Part shown: in pieces, positions 9,742 through 18,440 of the stretch
Numbering within the stretch: position 1 is the first letter of the stretch
Layout of the letters: each line of letters opens with the position of its first letter
Assembly (NCBI RefSeq): GCF_018343665.1
Contig: NZ_JAGYPM010000005.1
Location: 124,001-188,000 of the forward strand
Direction of reading: 5' to 3'
DNA from: Cytobacillus citreus
GTDB taxonomy: Bacteria; Bacillota; Bacilli; Bacillales; Cytobacillaceae
Length of the DNA stretch: 64,000 nt
The notes under the pieces: generated by a model
Seen by the model: the letters and a program-made list of their open reading frames with translations, nothing else
What the model was told of the DNA's origin: nothing
The model's database searches: none
Program-made: the position numbers and the translations under genes

Positions 9742-10579
9742 AATGCCTCCAATGTCTAAGTTTGTCTTTTTCTCTGTACCATATTGATTTTAAAGTGCTG
9801 ATTATTGTCATACTTTGCAAAATCCACTAGTAATTTGTTGCTATCCTAATTGAAACGCATAAAAAATCACAGCAAAAGTGCATTTAGTATTATTTGCTTT
9901 TGACAAGAGGAATTGAAAACGGCGAACCTGAGTATTATGTAACGACACATATTAAGATAAAGTAAAATGTTATTTCCTTCCCCGGCATAGTGGACTAGAG
10001 ATCGAAATAAACAGGATTTCCCTTTTAATAACAGGTAATAAGTATCAGAGTAGATATAGCATAATAGGAAAAATTACCCTATTAGGAAAACAACATGGCA
10101 AAGGCCAGCGGCAGGATTTTTTTATAAAAGATATAATGTTATATGTTTGTTAAAGTAAACCTTACAAATAACCCAGCTTTTTCACCCATCATTAGTCTTG
10201 AATATTTAAATTTTTTTTGTAAAAGTATATAAAGTTTATTGTAAATACATTATTTTTCTAGAGCATCAAAGGTCATTGCCGGGATTTTTATATAGAATTG
10301 CATCTATATTCCCAGTAGTGAAAGCGGTAACAAAATTTTTAATTTTTAAAAAATGGGCATGTCCTGTTCATTATGCGATTGTCCATGAAATTGTTCTGTC
10401 ATAGCATTTAAATGCATATCATGAAATTTGGTCAATATACTTTCATTTGTTATTTTTTATTCCTTCCATAATAGACTACGCCACTTACAAATTTGCTTGC
10501 ACCAAAACAAAGAAGGAAGCAATATTGTGGTTACTGAGTGCTTGAGCTTTCAATCTCAAAATTTCACGATATTTAATCA
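9742..10579. other. Long AT-rich region upstream of the capsule operon
   Basis: I find no open frame with a ribosome site here on either strand. The capsule promoter must lie here, because transcription of the operon starts toward lower coordinates, but I could not fix a convincing -35/-10 pair. Short GC-richer islands occur at about 10097-10115 (GGCAAAGGCCAGCGGCAGG) and 10270-10285. I do not recognise a known riboswitch or the EAR element. Confidence 0.4.
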
Positions 10580-10580
10580 C

Positions 10581-10641
10581 AAAAAACCTTCTGAATAAAT
10601 GAATTCAAGCAATATTGCGCAAATTCATTATTCAGAAGGTG
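10581..10641 (-). terminator. Rho-independent terminator after the exported-peptide gene
   Basis: On the minus strand ACCTTCTGAATAATGAATTT pairs with AATTCATTTATTCAGAAGGT (one bulged base) around a loop containing GCGCAATATTGC, followed by TTTTTTG. It lies 26 bases past the stop of the small peptide gene. Confidence 0.85.
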
Positions 10642-10666
10642 GCTCTCTTTACGGTAAAGGTGTCAA

Positions 10667-10813
10667 TCAATCTGTCCGAGGCGTCACTTGGCATAGATGA
10701 CATTCTTTTGTTTCTTTCTGGGCTGAAGAACCCTCAGCCGCAGCAATCGCAACAAAACTGGGAACCATCATACATATGAGTGATAACCCTATTATTGAAT
10801 TTTTCAATCCCAT
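10667..10813 (-). CDS. Small exported peptide (48 residues) with a CxxC motif
   Basis: A short gene that looks real: GAGGAGGGAACAGGTT gives a near-ideal ribosome site before the ATG at 10813, and a strong terminator follows. The product has a basic N-terminus, a hydrophobic core (residues 5-24) and an AxA-type cleavage site after IAAA, leaving a mature part of about 23 residues with ECHLCQ and ending VTPRTD. The build is like Phr/NprX-type signalling peptides, but no Rap or other RNPP receptor gene is present in the window, so function is unknown. A longer frame starts at 10849 but has no ribosome site. Confidence 0.6.
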   Translation of the reverse strand: MGLKNSIIGLSLICMMVPSFVAIAAAEGSSAQKETKECHLCQVTPRTD

Positions 10814-10886
10814 AACCTGTTCCCTCCTCGTTGAAATTAAGCAAAGCATATAGAAGATTATCAGTTATTAATTCTACTTTGAAACA

Positions 10887-10940
10887 AAAAAAAGGAAGAC
10901 CCATCTGTTCCAAAACGGATTGGCCTTCCTCCTTTTTGCT
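10887..10940 (-). terminator. Rho-independent terminator after the Tat-type phosphoesterase
   Basis: On the minus strand GGAAGGCCAATC and GATGGGTCTTCC form an imperfect stem around a loop, followed by eight Ts. It lies about 60 bases past the stop at 11000 and insulates the next gene on the same strand. Confidence 0.8.
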
Positions 10941-10999
10941 TTACCATGTACAACAATTGAAGCCCCTATTAATCTGCACATCCAAACAAAAATCTGAAC

Positions 11000-12199
11000 T
11001 TATTTCTTGTTTGCTTCTAATGGGGCAGGACTTATACTTTGATCATTCGCTGTTAAATCGATGCCGTAGTCTTTTGCAAAAACCATATGAGTTTCGACTA
11101 GAACATCTTCCTTATTTTCGTCTAAATTGAATACCCTTGCTCCACGAAGCCTGTTTCTTTCATCACCTGAAAGACCATAAGTACCAAAGCCAACGCTGCC
11201 GCCATAGCCAAGTAATACGCCATAGTAATTACCATGATATGTATTAATATGGTCATGGCCGCAAAAGACGCCTTTGACATCTCCTCTGTCTAAAATAGAT
11301 GAAAACATTCCACTATTAAAAGGACCAGGACATTCACCTTCATTTCTTTCTCCGACAATCGAGTGTTTTTTCACAGCACGCAGATGGGCTGCGTCCGATC
11401 TATCATCAACACTTGAAAACCACATAAACCGATGTTCCCATAGGGGAATATGTATAAACATAAGGGAAGGGATTTTACGACCGAAGCTATTTTCCAGTTT
11501 CTTGGAGGCTTCATAATACCAATTCACTTGGTCACCACGGAGCCAGTCCCATGTAGGATATCCTTCGAAATCTTGTCCGGCCATTGTTTTAGGAGCATAT
11601 CTGCCACTGTCAAGCAGCCAAAGATTGAAAGCAGCGTCATTTCCTTTAGAGTTATTGATCAGCAAATTCATATTTCCTGTCCCTGTGATTCCCTTTTCGC
11701 TAGGTTTGTTCACATTGTATTTGTAAGACATATAAATCTCAAGCATATCTGCCTCATCAAGGCCACTGTTCGGTGTAGAATCCTCATCATGATTTCCGTA
11801 TGTAATGGCCCATTTAATCCCTCTCTTTTCCATTGGCTGTGCAACATTATTAATAGCTTGCTTGGTCTCCAGAGGGGTGTCAGCGCCGCCAGTTATCACG
11901 TCGCCATTTATGACAACAAAGTCAGGCTTTTCAGCATCAAGAACCTTTTCCATTAACTCAACTGTTCTGCGGTCAATATTTTCATCATCCTGTGGATCAT
12001 TGAATTGCACAATCTTGAATTTACCGTTGGAATTAAACTGCAGCTTCGCATTTTCATTCGTTTTAGCTAATGCAGTTGACCCGCTGAATAAATTTCCCGG
12101 AAGTCCAGTCGCTCCAAGTGTTAAGGCAAGTGTACCCATTCCGCCAATTTTAATGAATTTTCTTCTGTCCAACGAATGATTGTCCTCTAGTTTACTCAT
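11000..12199 (-). CDS. Exported metallophosphoesterase with twin-arginine signal
   Basis: Calcineurin-type phosphoesterase, 399 residues. The N-terminus has DRRKFIKIGG followed by a moderately hydrophobic stretch and ALA, a Tat signal in form. The dimetal motifs are present: FNDPQDDEN (D.D near residue 67), NGDVITGG (about 97-104), YGNHDED (about 134-140), FIHIPLWEHR (about 249) and CGHDHINTYHG (about 312-322). The family hydrolyses phosphomono- or diesters; substrate unknown. GGAGGATTTAG precedes the ATG. It is divergent from a second metallophosphoesterase at 12747, and two endonuclease/phosphatase-fold genes follow, suggesting an extracellular phosphate-scavenging group. Confidence 0.93.
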   Translation of the reverse strand: MSKLEDNHSLDRRKFIKIGGMGTLALTLGATGLPGNLFSGSTALAKTNENAKLQFNSNGKFKIVQFNDPQDDENIDRRTVELMEKVLDAEKPDFVVINGDVITGGADTPLETKQAINNVAQPMEKRGIKWAITYGNHDEDSTPNSGLDEADMLEIYMSYKYNVNKPSEKGITGTGNMNLLINNSKGNDAAFNLWLLDSGRYAPKTMAGQDFEGYPTWDWLRGDQVNWYYEASKKLENSFGRKIPSLMFIHIPLWEHRFMWFSSVDDRSDAAHLRAVKKHSIVGERNEGECPGPFNSGMFSSILDRGDVKGVFCGHDHINTYHGNYYGVLLGYGGSVGFGTYGLSGDERNRLRGARVFNLDENKEDVLVETHMVFAKDYGIDLTANDQSISPAPLEANKK

Positions 12200-12746
12200 C
12201 TAAATCCTCCATTCTATCTATTAAATAACCTCTTATTTATCATAATTCGACAATATAAATAGATGGTTAATGCAACATAAAGGATTCATAAATAAATATG
12301 AATATGTGATCGTATTTATTAAATAAGCATTCCTAAATGCCATGACTTTCCAACTATACTTAAAAAAGAAATCTCCATACATTTTCTGGTTCCTTTCATT
12401 GCAAGGAACTATTTTCCTATAAAAATTCTCCATCTAACTATTTTTGCCCAAGACTTTTTAATCTATTTTCTTTACTTTTCGATCTGAATTTTAATATTTA
12501 TTAACATTTTACTTACATGGCTCAGTTGGTCTCATAGCAGCCAACAATAATAGCACAACACCTGTCAGGGTAATGAGCTAAGTAAGACGAGTTTGTTCTA
12601 TTTTTTGATTTCATTATTTAATTTTGTAAATTCCACAAAAATATTATAAAGATTCAGTTAATAACCTGCCATTTCTATTTTAATAAGCTACGATAAAAAC
12701 GAATTAATCATGCAATCTTGTATGAAAAAGGGAAAGGAGAATCTTT
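12200..12746. other. Divergent intergenic region between two phosphoesterase genes
   Basis: AT-rich, with no frame I would call coding. It must hold the promoters of both divergent genes. The only patterned signal I noticed is a set of TT(A/T)ACA-like hexamers with an 11-base period at 12490-12517, described separately. Confidence 0.4.
12490..12517 (+). promoter_or_regulatory. Possible PhoP box upstream of phosphoesterase gene
   Basis: Three hexamers spaced by 11 bases: TTTAAT (12490), TTAACA (12501) and CTTACA (12512). The Bacillus PhoP consensus is TT(A/T)ACA repeats with five-base gaps; one is exact and two are imperfect. The distance to the ATG at 12747 is about 230 bases, which is long. 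Phosphate control would suit the gene products, but this is a weak call. Confidence 0.25.
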
Positions 12747-13694
12747 ATGTTTAATGAGAAAAAAGGAAAAAAAGGGCTTGGAATTAAATTGAAATGCTTG
12801 ACTGCCGCGGTTGCACTTGGGGTGGCCCTTACAGCAGTAAGCCCCTCTGCATCAGCGTTAGCTAAAAACGACGACAAGCCAAAATTCGAATTTGGAATTG
12901 TCCCAGATGCTCAATATTGCGACTGTGACGCGAACGGTACACGCTACTACAGGAATTCATTGGACAAACTGTTGGAGGCCTCTCAAACATTTAACAGGGA
13001 AGATGTCGATTTCACCGTTCAATTGGGTGATTTAATCGACCGAAACATTTCTAGCTTCTCAAGCATTCTTCCCATCTACAACACAATAGAAGGTCCGAAA
13101 TTTCATGTGCTTGGCAACCATGACTTCCCTGTGACAACAGATCAAGTTGTCGACATACTCGATATGCCAAACCAATATTATGATTTCAAATACAAGAACT
13201 GGCGCTTTGTTGTGCTTGATACAAATGACCTTAGCCTCTACGCAAATCCTGTAGATTCAGAAAAGTATCAACAAGCCCAAGCTATGTACAATTCGTTAAA
13301 AAATAATAATGAAATCAATGCACAAACCTGGAATGGCGGAGTCAGCAATGAACAATTAACATGGCTTCGCGGTGTACTCGATAAAGCAGCACAAACAAAC
13401 GAAAAAGTCGTTGTATTCTCACATATGCCCGTATACCCTAAAAATGAGCACAATGTGTGGAATGATGAAGCAGTTATAAATGAACTTGAAGCAACCGGCA
13501 ATGTCGTAGCCTATTTCAATGGACATAATCACGCGGGCAATTATGCGGTTAAGAATGGAATTCACTATGTAAATCTCAAAGGGATGGTGGAAACCGCTGA
13601 CACGAATTCCTACTCGGTTGTACGTGTTTACAAGGATCGCTTAGAAGTCGATGGCTATGGACGTGAAACCGATCGAGTGTTAAAAATCCAATAG
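12747..13694 (+). CDS. Secreted metallophosphoesterase
   Basis: Calcineurin-like phosphoesterase of 315 residues with a Sec signal peptide (basic GKKGLGIKLK, hydrophobic core to about residue 31, cleavage near SALA-KN). Metal-binding motifs: GIVPDAQYCD (about 52-61), QLGDLIDR (about 92), LGNHDFP (about 120), VFSHMPVYP (about 222) and FNGHNHAGNY (about 255). Family members act on phosphoesters outside the cell; the substrate is not evident. GGAGAATCTTT precedes the ATG. It is followed 108 bases later by a secreted endonuclease/phosphatase-fold gene on the same strand. Confidence 0.93.
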   Translation: MFNEKKGKKGLGIKLKCLTAAVALGVALTAVSPSASALAKNDDKPKFEFGIVPDAQYCDCDANGTRYYRNSLDKLLEASQTFNREDVDFTVQLGDLIDRNISSFSSILPIYNTIEGPKFHVLGNHDFPVTTDQVVDILDMPNQYYDFKYKNWRFVVLDTNDLSLYANPVDSEKYQQAQAMYNSLKNNNEINAQTWNGGVSNEQLTWLRGVLDKAAQTNEKVVVFSHMPVYPKNEHNVWNDEAVINELEATGNVVAYFNGHNHAGNYAVKNGIHYVNLKGMVETADTNSYSVVRVYKDRLEVDGYGRETDRVLKIQ

Positions 13695-13802
13695 TATAGT
13701 AATATATTGGCTCACGAACCTATATGGAAAAGAGCCTTCCTTTTTATGTCTACTTCAAGTCATTAAACTTTTGAATGATTATTAGATAGAGGAGTGATCA
13801 AG

Positions 13803-14639
13803 TTGAAGAAAATCGTTGGCTTATTAGCTATACTGCTTTTTTTCATAACCCCAGTAAGCACTTCTTTTGCCATTGAACCATTAGCAAAAGAAAAAACAAT
13901 CCATGTAAAAGTGATGTCCTACAATATCCATCACGCTGTAGGTGAAGACAATGTTTTGGATTTAGAACGAATTGCCAGTGTTATTGAAAATTCAGGTGCG
14001 GAAATTATTGGACTGCAAGAAGTGGACAATCATTGGTCAGAAAGAAGTGATTTTGAAAATCAGGCGAAATGGTTAGCAGACCGCTTAGATATGCATTATA
14101 CATATGCCGCTAACCTGGACCAGGATCCCCTTAACCCTGGAGAACCCCGCCGTCAATATGGGACAGCCGTTTTAAGCAAATATCCTATTATCAAGGAGAA
14201 AAACTACCCATTGACGAAGATTGGTCATACAGAACAGCGCGGGTTATTAGAAACCGTGATTAATGTAAAGGGACATCACCTAAATTTCTATAACACCCAC
14301 TTGGCTTTAACCACTGCTGAACGTGAAGTTCAAATAAAAGAAATGATTGAGATTGCTGGTGAAACAAATGGTCCTAAAGTAATCATGGGTGACTTGAATG
14401 CAAAGCCTGACAGCAATGAAATGCAGCCACTTTTCTCTCAATATAAAGATGCCTTCGCCGATCAAAATGATGCCTATACGATTCCGGCTAGTAAGCCTAC
14501 GAGCAGAATTGATTACATTTTCACTTCTAACGAAATACAAACAGCCAACGCAGAAGTAATCTCTACTTTAGCATCAGACCACTTACCAATCATTGCTGAA
14601 CTGACATTAGACCAATCGGTATTTAAAAAAGGCAATTAA
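13803..14639 (+). CDS. Secreted endonuclease/exonuclease/phosphatase family protein
   Basis: About 278 residues with a signal peptide (hydrophobic LLAILLFFITPVS, cleavage near SFA). The fold's catalytic motifs are visible: SYNIHH near the mature N-terminus, GLQEVDN (about 75), YNTHLAL (about 162), MGDLNAKPDS (about 194) and SDHLPI (about 258), matching the Mg-dependent phosphodiesterase active site of the DNase I/sphingomyelinase superfamily. A GTG at 13794 is in frame, but GGAG at 13791-13794 is correctly spaced only for the TTG at 13803. Likely substrates are extracellular nucleic acids or phospholipid head groups; not determinable here. Confidence 0.9.
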   Translation: MKKIVGLLAILLFFITPVSTSFAIEPLAKEKTIHVKVMSYNIHHAVGEDNVLDLERIASVIENSGAEIIGLQEVDNHWSERSDFENQAKWLADRLDMHYTYAANLDQDPLNPGEPRRQYGTAVLSKYPIIKEKNYPLTKIGHTEQRGLLETVINVKGHHLNFYNTHLALTTAEREVQIKEMIEIAGETNGPKVIMGDLNAKPDSNEMQPLFSQYKDAFADQNDAYTIPASKPTSRIDYIFTSNEIQTANAEVISTLASDHLPIIAELTLDQSVFKKGN

Positions 14640-14864
14640 GCAATAATCAAGACGAAGCCCCTCTGGTCAACATACAGAGGGGCTTCGATGGCAACTGGCT
14701 GGCCTTGCAGATTGATAGAGGCCCCTATAGCTTTACGCCACCACTTTTCAGTGATTTTGCCTTTGATATGAATTAACCACAAAAAATAATAATATATAAA
14801 AATCGAACTAGTTAACAATAGGTGTTTTATACTATTCATTCCTTTAATGTCCACTCTACTCATA
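14640..14864. other. Intergenic region with strong hairpin
   Basis: A 75-codon frame on the minus strand covers this region but has no ribosome site and is mostly an artefact of the hairpin at 14653-14687. I see no supported gene. Confidence 0.5.
14653..14687 (+). terminator. Hairpin after endonuclease/phosphatase gene
   Basis: A perfect 13-bp stem, CGAAGCCCCTCTG with its complement CAGAGGGGCTTCG, around a nine-base loop, 13 bases past the stop codon. It has no T-tract, so it may be a transcript-stabilising hairpin instead of a true terminator. Confidence 0.5.
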
Positions 14865-14930
14865 TTAGAAAAACTTGGCGTTCGCCAAGTCTTTTTTGGC
14901 GAATGCCTTAGTTTTACTTATGGGATCTTA
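14865..14930. repeat. Hairpin repeat, TTAGAAAAACT family, copy 1
   Basis: Begins TTAGAAAAACTTGGCG and ends CCTTAGTTTTACTTATGGG. The outer arms AAAACT/AGTTTT and the inner TTGGCG/CGCCAA and GGCG/GCC pairs allow nested stems. Related copies are at 48576-48635 (closest) and, degenerate, at 47513-47560. All three lie between genes. Confidence 0.55.
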
Positions 14931-15044
14931 TTAGCAGATATTTAATTGAATACACAAAATGCTCACAGACGATGCCTGACACCATTTGCAATTTAGCCCT
15001 TCTCCTTAGGTGGATTAGGCACCGGTTTTTGTTATATAATGCAA

Positions 15045-15079
15045 AACTCCCCTGGGGAATATCCCAGGGGAGAGTTTTG
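15045..15079 (-). terminator. Rho-independent terminator of endonuclease/phosphatase gene
   Basis: On the minus strand ACTCTCCCCTGGGA pairs with TCCCCAGGGGAGT and is followed by TTTTG. It lies about 12 bases past the stop at 15091. Confidence 0.85.
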
Positions 15080-15090
15080 TGGAGATGTTA

Positions 15091-15999
15091 TTAATATTGT
15101 AATGTTACGTCAGCCATGACAGGGTAATGATCGCTCGGGAATTGACCATTCTTTTGATAGTTCACTATTTCAATAGTCTTTGCTGTGACATTTCCTTTAG
15201 AAAGAATCCAATCGATACGGTTATTCGGTCCACCGCCAGATGGATTATTGAATCCATTAAATGTTCCAAGGTCTTCATTAATTCTAGTTTCGGCTGTCAT
15301 CCATAAATCCGCAAATGCCCCTTCTGCTGTAAGGATCTGATAAGGCTTGGTATCAGGATTTGCATTAAAGTCGCCTGTTAATAAAATAGGCAGCTCTGGA
15401 TTAAATTCTTTGATTTTTTCTACAATCAATGCAGCGCTTTTTTCTCTTGCTTCCTGTGAACGATGGTCAAAGTGCGTGTTTATGAAATAAAATTGTTGAC
15501 CGGTTTTTTTGTCTTGAAATTTCACCCATGTGACCATACGCGGAATGGTGTTGCCCCATGATGTAGATCCGATCACATCTGGCGTATCTGACAGCCAGAA
15601 ATGGTCGTATTCTATCGGAGAAAACCGGTTTTTGTCATAGAATACAGCCATGAATTCGCCTTTGCTGCCGCCTTCTCTGCCTTCGCCAATCCAATCATAT
15701 TTCGGTAAATCTTCATCTAGCTCCTTAATTTGTTCATATAAAGCCTCCTGGGTTCCAAAGATATCAGGTTTTTCGTTGTGAATCAACTGACTGATGGTAG
15801 GCCGTCTTTCATCCCAAGTGTGCGGTGATGCATCAGAGTTATTTTTATACCTTAAATTATACGTCATTACTTTTAAATCCATCTCAGAAGCTTGTTCCTG
15901 ATGAGTGGAAGCAAAGGCCTCCGAAGAACCTGGAAACAAATTTCCAATGAGCATTAGAGCAAACGACAACAGAAAAACAGGTTTTAATACTTTTTTCAA
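15091..15999 (-). CDS. Secreted endonuclease/exonuclease/phosphatase family protein
   Basis: 302 residues, with a Sec signal (MKKVLKPVFLLSFALMLIGN, cleavage near AFA). Catalytic-fold motifs: TYNLRYKN (about 46), GTQEAL (about 87), NTHFDHRS (about 176), TGDFNANPD (about 213) and SDHYPVMADV (about 289). The arrangement resembles secreted phosphodiesterases and the YhcR/BceN-like nuclease group more than sphingomyelinase, but the substrate is not certain. The start is a TTG with GGAGGGAAATAAG upstream. It is a paralogue in fold, not a close duplicate, of the gene at 13803. Confidence 0.92.
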   Translation of the reverse strand: MKKVLKPVFLLSFALMLIGNLFPGSSEAFASTHQEQASEMDLKVMTYNLRYKNNSDASPHTWDERRPTISQLIHNEKPDIFGTQEALYEQIKELDEDLPKYDWIGEGREGGSKGEFMAVFYDKNRFSPIEYDHFWLSDTPDVIGSTSWGNTIPRMVTWVKFQDKKTGQQFYFINTHFDHRSQEAREKSAALIVEKIKEFNPELPILLTGDFNANPDTKPYQILTAEGAFADLWMTAETRINEDLGTFNGFNNPSGGGPNNRIDWILSKGNVTAKTIEIVNYQKNGQFPSDHYPVMADVTLQY

Positions 16000-16271
16000 C
16001 TTATTTCCCTCCTATGTTTGAACTACAAACAAATAATAACAAGCTAATATAAATGATCGATTACAATAAGGTAAAAATTTCCCCTTGACTATGTTAAACA
16101 TAAATAAAGTCTAGTAAAGGAAGTAGTTTTCAACATGCACCTTCAAAAATAAAAGAACATCTAAAAAGATGCCCTTCGGCGTGCTTATCATTAACAGAAA
16201 AGGTTATTTGTTACAGCCGATTTCAACTCTTGCACTTAAACGGAGAATTAGAAAGTTATGAAAGCAGTTAT

Positions 16272-16496
16272 TTAAGAATCCTCTATATTTATATCACTTC
16301 TATATTCAAGAAGATCACCTGGCTGGCAGTCTAATGCCTTGCATATAGCTTCTAAAGTTGATAATCTAATGGCTTTTGCCTTCCCATTTTTCAGTATAGA
16401 AAGATTAGCCATCGTAATCCCGACTTTTTCTGAAAGCTCTGTCACACTCATTTTTCTTTTTGCTAGCATCACATCAATGTTGATTACCATAGCCAT
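16272..16496 (-). CDS. Small Xre/Cro-C1 family HTH regulator
   Basis: A 74-residue DNA-binding protein consisting almost wholly of one HTH domain: MLAKRKMSVTELSEKVGITM followed by the recognition-helix segment NLSILKNGKAKAIRLSTLEAICKALDCQPGDLLEY. It resembles the YozG-type mini-regulators of bacilli, often paired with a small membrane gene, though no such partner is seen here. GAGG lies eight bases before the ATG at 16496; an in-frame GTG at 16505 is inside the ribosome site. The target is unknown. Confidence 0.9.
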   Translation of the reverse strand: MAMVINIDVMLAKRKMSVTELSEKVGITMANLSILKNGKAKAIRLSTLEAICKALDCQPGDLLEYRSDINIEDS

Positions 16497-16704
16497 ATTT
16501 GTCACCTCAAACTGTCAAATCGTTTTCTGATTTTTGTTTCATAATGCACCTTTCTATTGTTTTTGCAACTATAACATAATGTGTAATTTATCGTTTTGCA
16601 ATAAAAATTTATTAATTATTGATGTGATTATATCATATTATCAATTATGATAAAAAGAAGGTAATCGTTATTACGTATAGAATTAAAATAGTGAGGTGAA
16701 ATCA

Positions 16705-17232
16705 ATGACGGCAAAAAACAATGTCAAAGCCACCATTCGTACCGTTTGCTTAGAGGATGCGACAGCAGTTTTAGCTTTGCAACGTGAAATTGTTAGTGAA
16801 GGTGAATTTTTTATTTCTGTAATAGAAGAATACAACAAAACGCTTGAACAATATCAAGAATGGATTCAAAAATTAATAGAGAACGAAAGAGAAGCAATGT
16901 TAGTAGCTGAAATGGATGGTAAAGTGGTTGGATTAATCGTGTTCTCTTCTCAAAATCGAATACGCTTGTCTCATACTGGTTCTATTACCATGATGATTGG
17001 AAAAGAACACAGAAATATGGGGATAGGTAAGTTATTATTAAAAGAGCTGTTAGCTTGGGCACAGCAAAATCCACTTATAGAAAAAGTAAGCTTAGGCGTG
17101 TTCTCAACAAATCAGAGAGCGATCGCTTTATACAAAAATATGGGATTTATTGAAGAAGGACGTAAGATCAAAGAATTCAAGTTAAATGACAATGAATATA
17201 TAGATGATATTCTTATGTACAAATTTGTTTAG
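16705..17232 (+). CDS. GNAT family N-acetyltransferase
   Basis: 175 residues of the RimI/PhnO-like GNAT fold: an N-terminal strand (ATIRTVCLEDATAVLAL), the acetyl-CoA pyrophosphate loop IGKEHRNMGIGKLLL (motif A, about 105-120) and the C-terminal NQRAIALYKNMGFIEEGRKIKEF motif typical of YjcF/YnaD-type proteins that act on amino groups of small molecules or proteins. GAGG lies eight bases before this ATG; the in-frame GTG at 16696 is part of the ribosome site. It converges on another GNAT gene across a bidirectional terminator. Substrate unknown. Confidence 0.92.
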   Translation: MTAKNNVKATIRTVCLEDATAVLALQREIVSEGEFFISVIEEYNKTLEQYQEWIQKLIENEREAMLVAEMDGKVVGLIVFSSQNRIRLSHTGSITMMIGKEHRNMGIGKLLLKELLAWAQQNPLIEKVSLGVFSTNQRAIALYKNMGFIEEGRKIKEFKLNDNEYIDDILMYKFV

Positions 17233-17249
17233 ATGTCTTCTACAATTAA

Positions 17250-17277
17250 CAAAAAGGACCGAACAGGTCCTTTTTCA
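17250..17277. terminator. Bidirectional terminator between convergent GNAT genes
   Basis: AAAAAGGACC and GGTCCTTTTT form a ten-base stem around GAACA, with T-runs on both strands. It sits between the stops at 17232 and 17275. Confidence 0.85.
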
Positions 17278-17772
17278 TTTATTTTTTTTATAACCATCAT
17301 ATATCGCATCCCAATCAAGAGGCCTTGCCATTCTATTTTCAACGTAATCTAATGGCTTAAAGCCATATTGAGCATAAAGAGAGTGGGCATCTCTTGTGGC
17401 AAGTTGAAAGCTTGTTCCTTTCAAATTAGGGTGTTCTATGATCACACTCATTAACCATTTACTAAGTCCTTGGCCTCTATATTCTGGAAGTATAAAAACA
17501 TCGCCAAGCCAAGAAAAGCGAACAAGATCGGATACAACCCGTGCAAAGCCAACCTGTTTTGGAGAACCAATTGTCGGATTTCCTTCATAAATACCATAAC
17601 AAATAATAGAATTATCAATGGATGCAATAACTAATTCCTTCGAAATGCCCTCATTCCAATAAGACTCTTTACCTAGATATTTATGTATTACTTCTATATC
17701 CAAAAGGCTTTTGTCCGTACTTATATAATAACCATTATTACTTATCAACTCTGCGTGCTTATTCTTTAACAT
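17275..17772 (-). CDS. GNAT family N-acetyltransferase
   Basis: 165 residues. Motif A appears as LPEYRGQGLSKWLMSVIIEHPNL (about 98-118) and the C-terminal part as ATRDAHSLYAQYGFKPLDYVENRMAR, a pattern seen in bacterial GNATs related to YkkB/YjcK-like proteins with an RMARP-type end. The ATG at 17772 is preceded by GGGGGTAAATGAA; an in-frame ATG at 17787 has no ribosome site. It is not closely related to its convergent GNAT neighbour. Substrate unknown. Confidence 0.92.
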   Translation of the reverse strand: MLKNKHAELISNNGYYISTDKSLLDIEVIHKYLGKESYWNEGISKELVIASIDNSIICYGIYEGNPTIGSPKQVGFARVVSDLVRFSWLGDVFILPEYRGQGLSKWLMSVIIEHPNLKGTSFQLATRDAHSLYAQYGFKPLDYVENRMARPLDWDAIYDGYKKNK

Positions 17773-17862
17773 TTCATTTACCCCCATGCAAGGTTATTAA
17801 TTAAATATTTTGATTATTTTTCATATATATTGCCCTTTTTTCATTCAAAGATTACATGTAAA

Positions 17863-18440
17863 TTAGAGCTTAAGAGATTTATATATTTCTCCTATTAATC
17901 TATTCATTTGCTGTACACCTAAATCAGTATTTGTCATAATGACAGCACCAGTCTCTAAATATGGATATGCCACCAACATACATTGAAATCCCTTGCCCCA
18001 GCCAAGTGAAGAAATTTCAACCTCTTGCTCTGATCCTTCTAAAAATACCCCAAGTCCAGCCTACTCTTTACAGCCTTGAGAGGTCAAAATGTCTTTTGCT
18101 TTACTTTTTGATAGACCTATTTTGCTATCGCCTTTTAAGGAACGCATTAATTCAAGCACCAATATTGCTAAATCAGATGCCGTTGTCCAAAGACCTACCG
18201 CAGATGATAGGGATATATCGGATATTTCCCTTCGACTATTTTGCCATCTTTATTATGACCGCATGAGAAATCTTCACCTTCTATTTCGTGCACATTTTGC
18301 ATTAGATAGCTTTTTTTCATATTTAATGGTTTAAAAATATGTTCATGCATGACTGATTCAAAAGGCTCGCCCAGGAAATCTTCAATCACTTGTTGAATAG
18401 TAATCCCCCTTACTAACTTTATCATTAGAACGCAATGCAA
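17863..18440 (-). pseudogene. Decayed serine hydrolase / beta-lactamase family gene
   Basis: The C-terminal half of a class C beta-lactamase-like serine hydrolase survives in pieces. The first piece (18440-18195) reads ITIQQVIEDF...HIFKPLNMKKSY; the frame then shifts near 18195 into AVGLWTTASDLAILVLELM, and an in-frame TAG follows DILTSQGCKE near 18078, after which LGWGKGFQCM...AVIMTNTDLG continues to a TAA at 17863. The N-terminal half with the SxxK nucleophile is missing. Gene loss seems recent, because the residual frames are still easy to read. Confidence 0.85.

Noticed and set aside
12233..12433. 66-codon minus-strand frame between divergent phosphoesterase genes
   Set aside because: AT-driven composition, no ribosome site, and it would occupy the promoter region.
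14636..14863. 75-codon frame on the minus strand after the endonuclease/phosphatase gene
   Set aside because: No ribosome site; its end is made by the CGAAGCCCCTCTG hairpin and overlaps the stop of the upstream gene.
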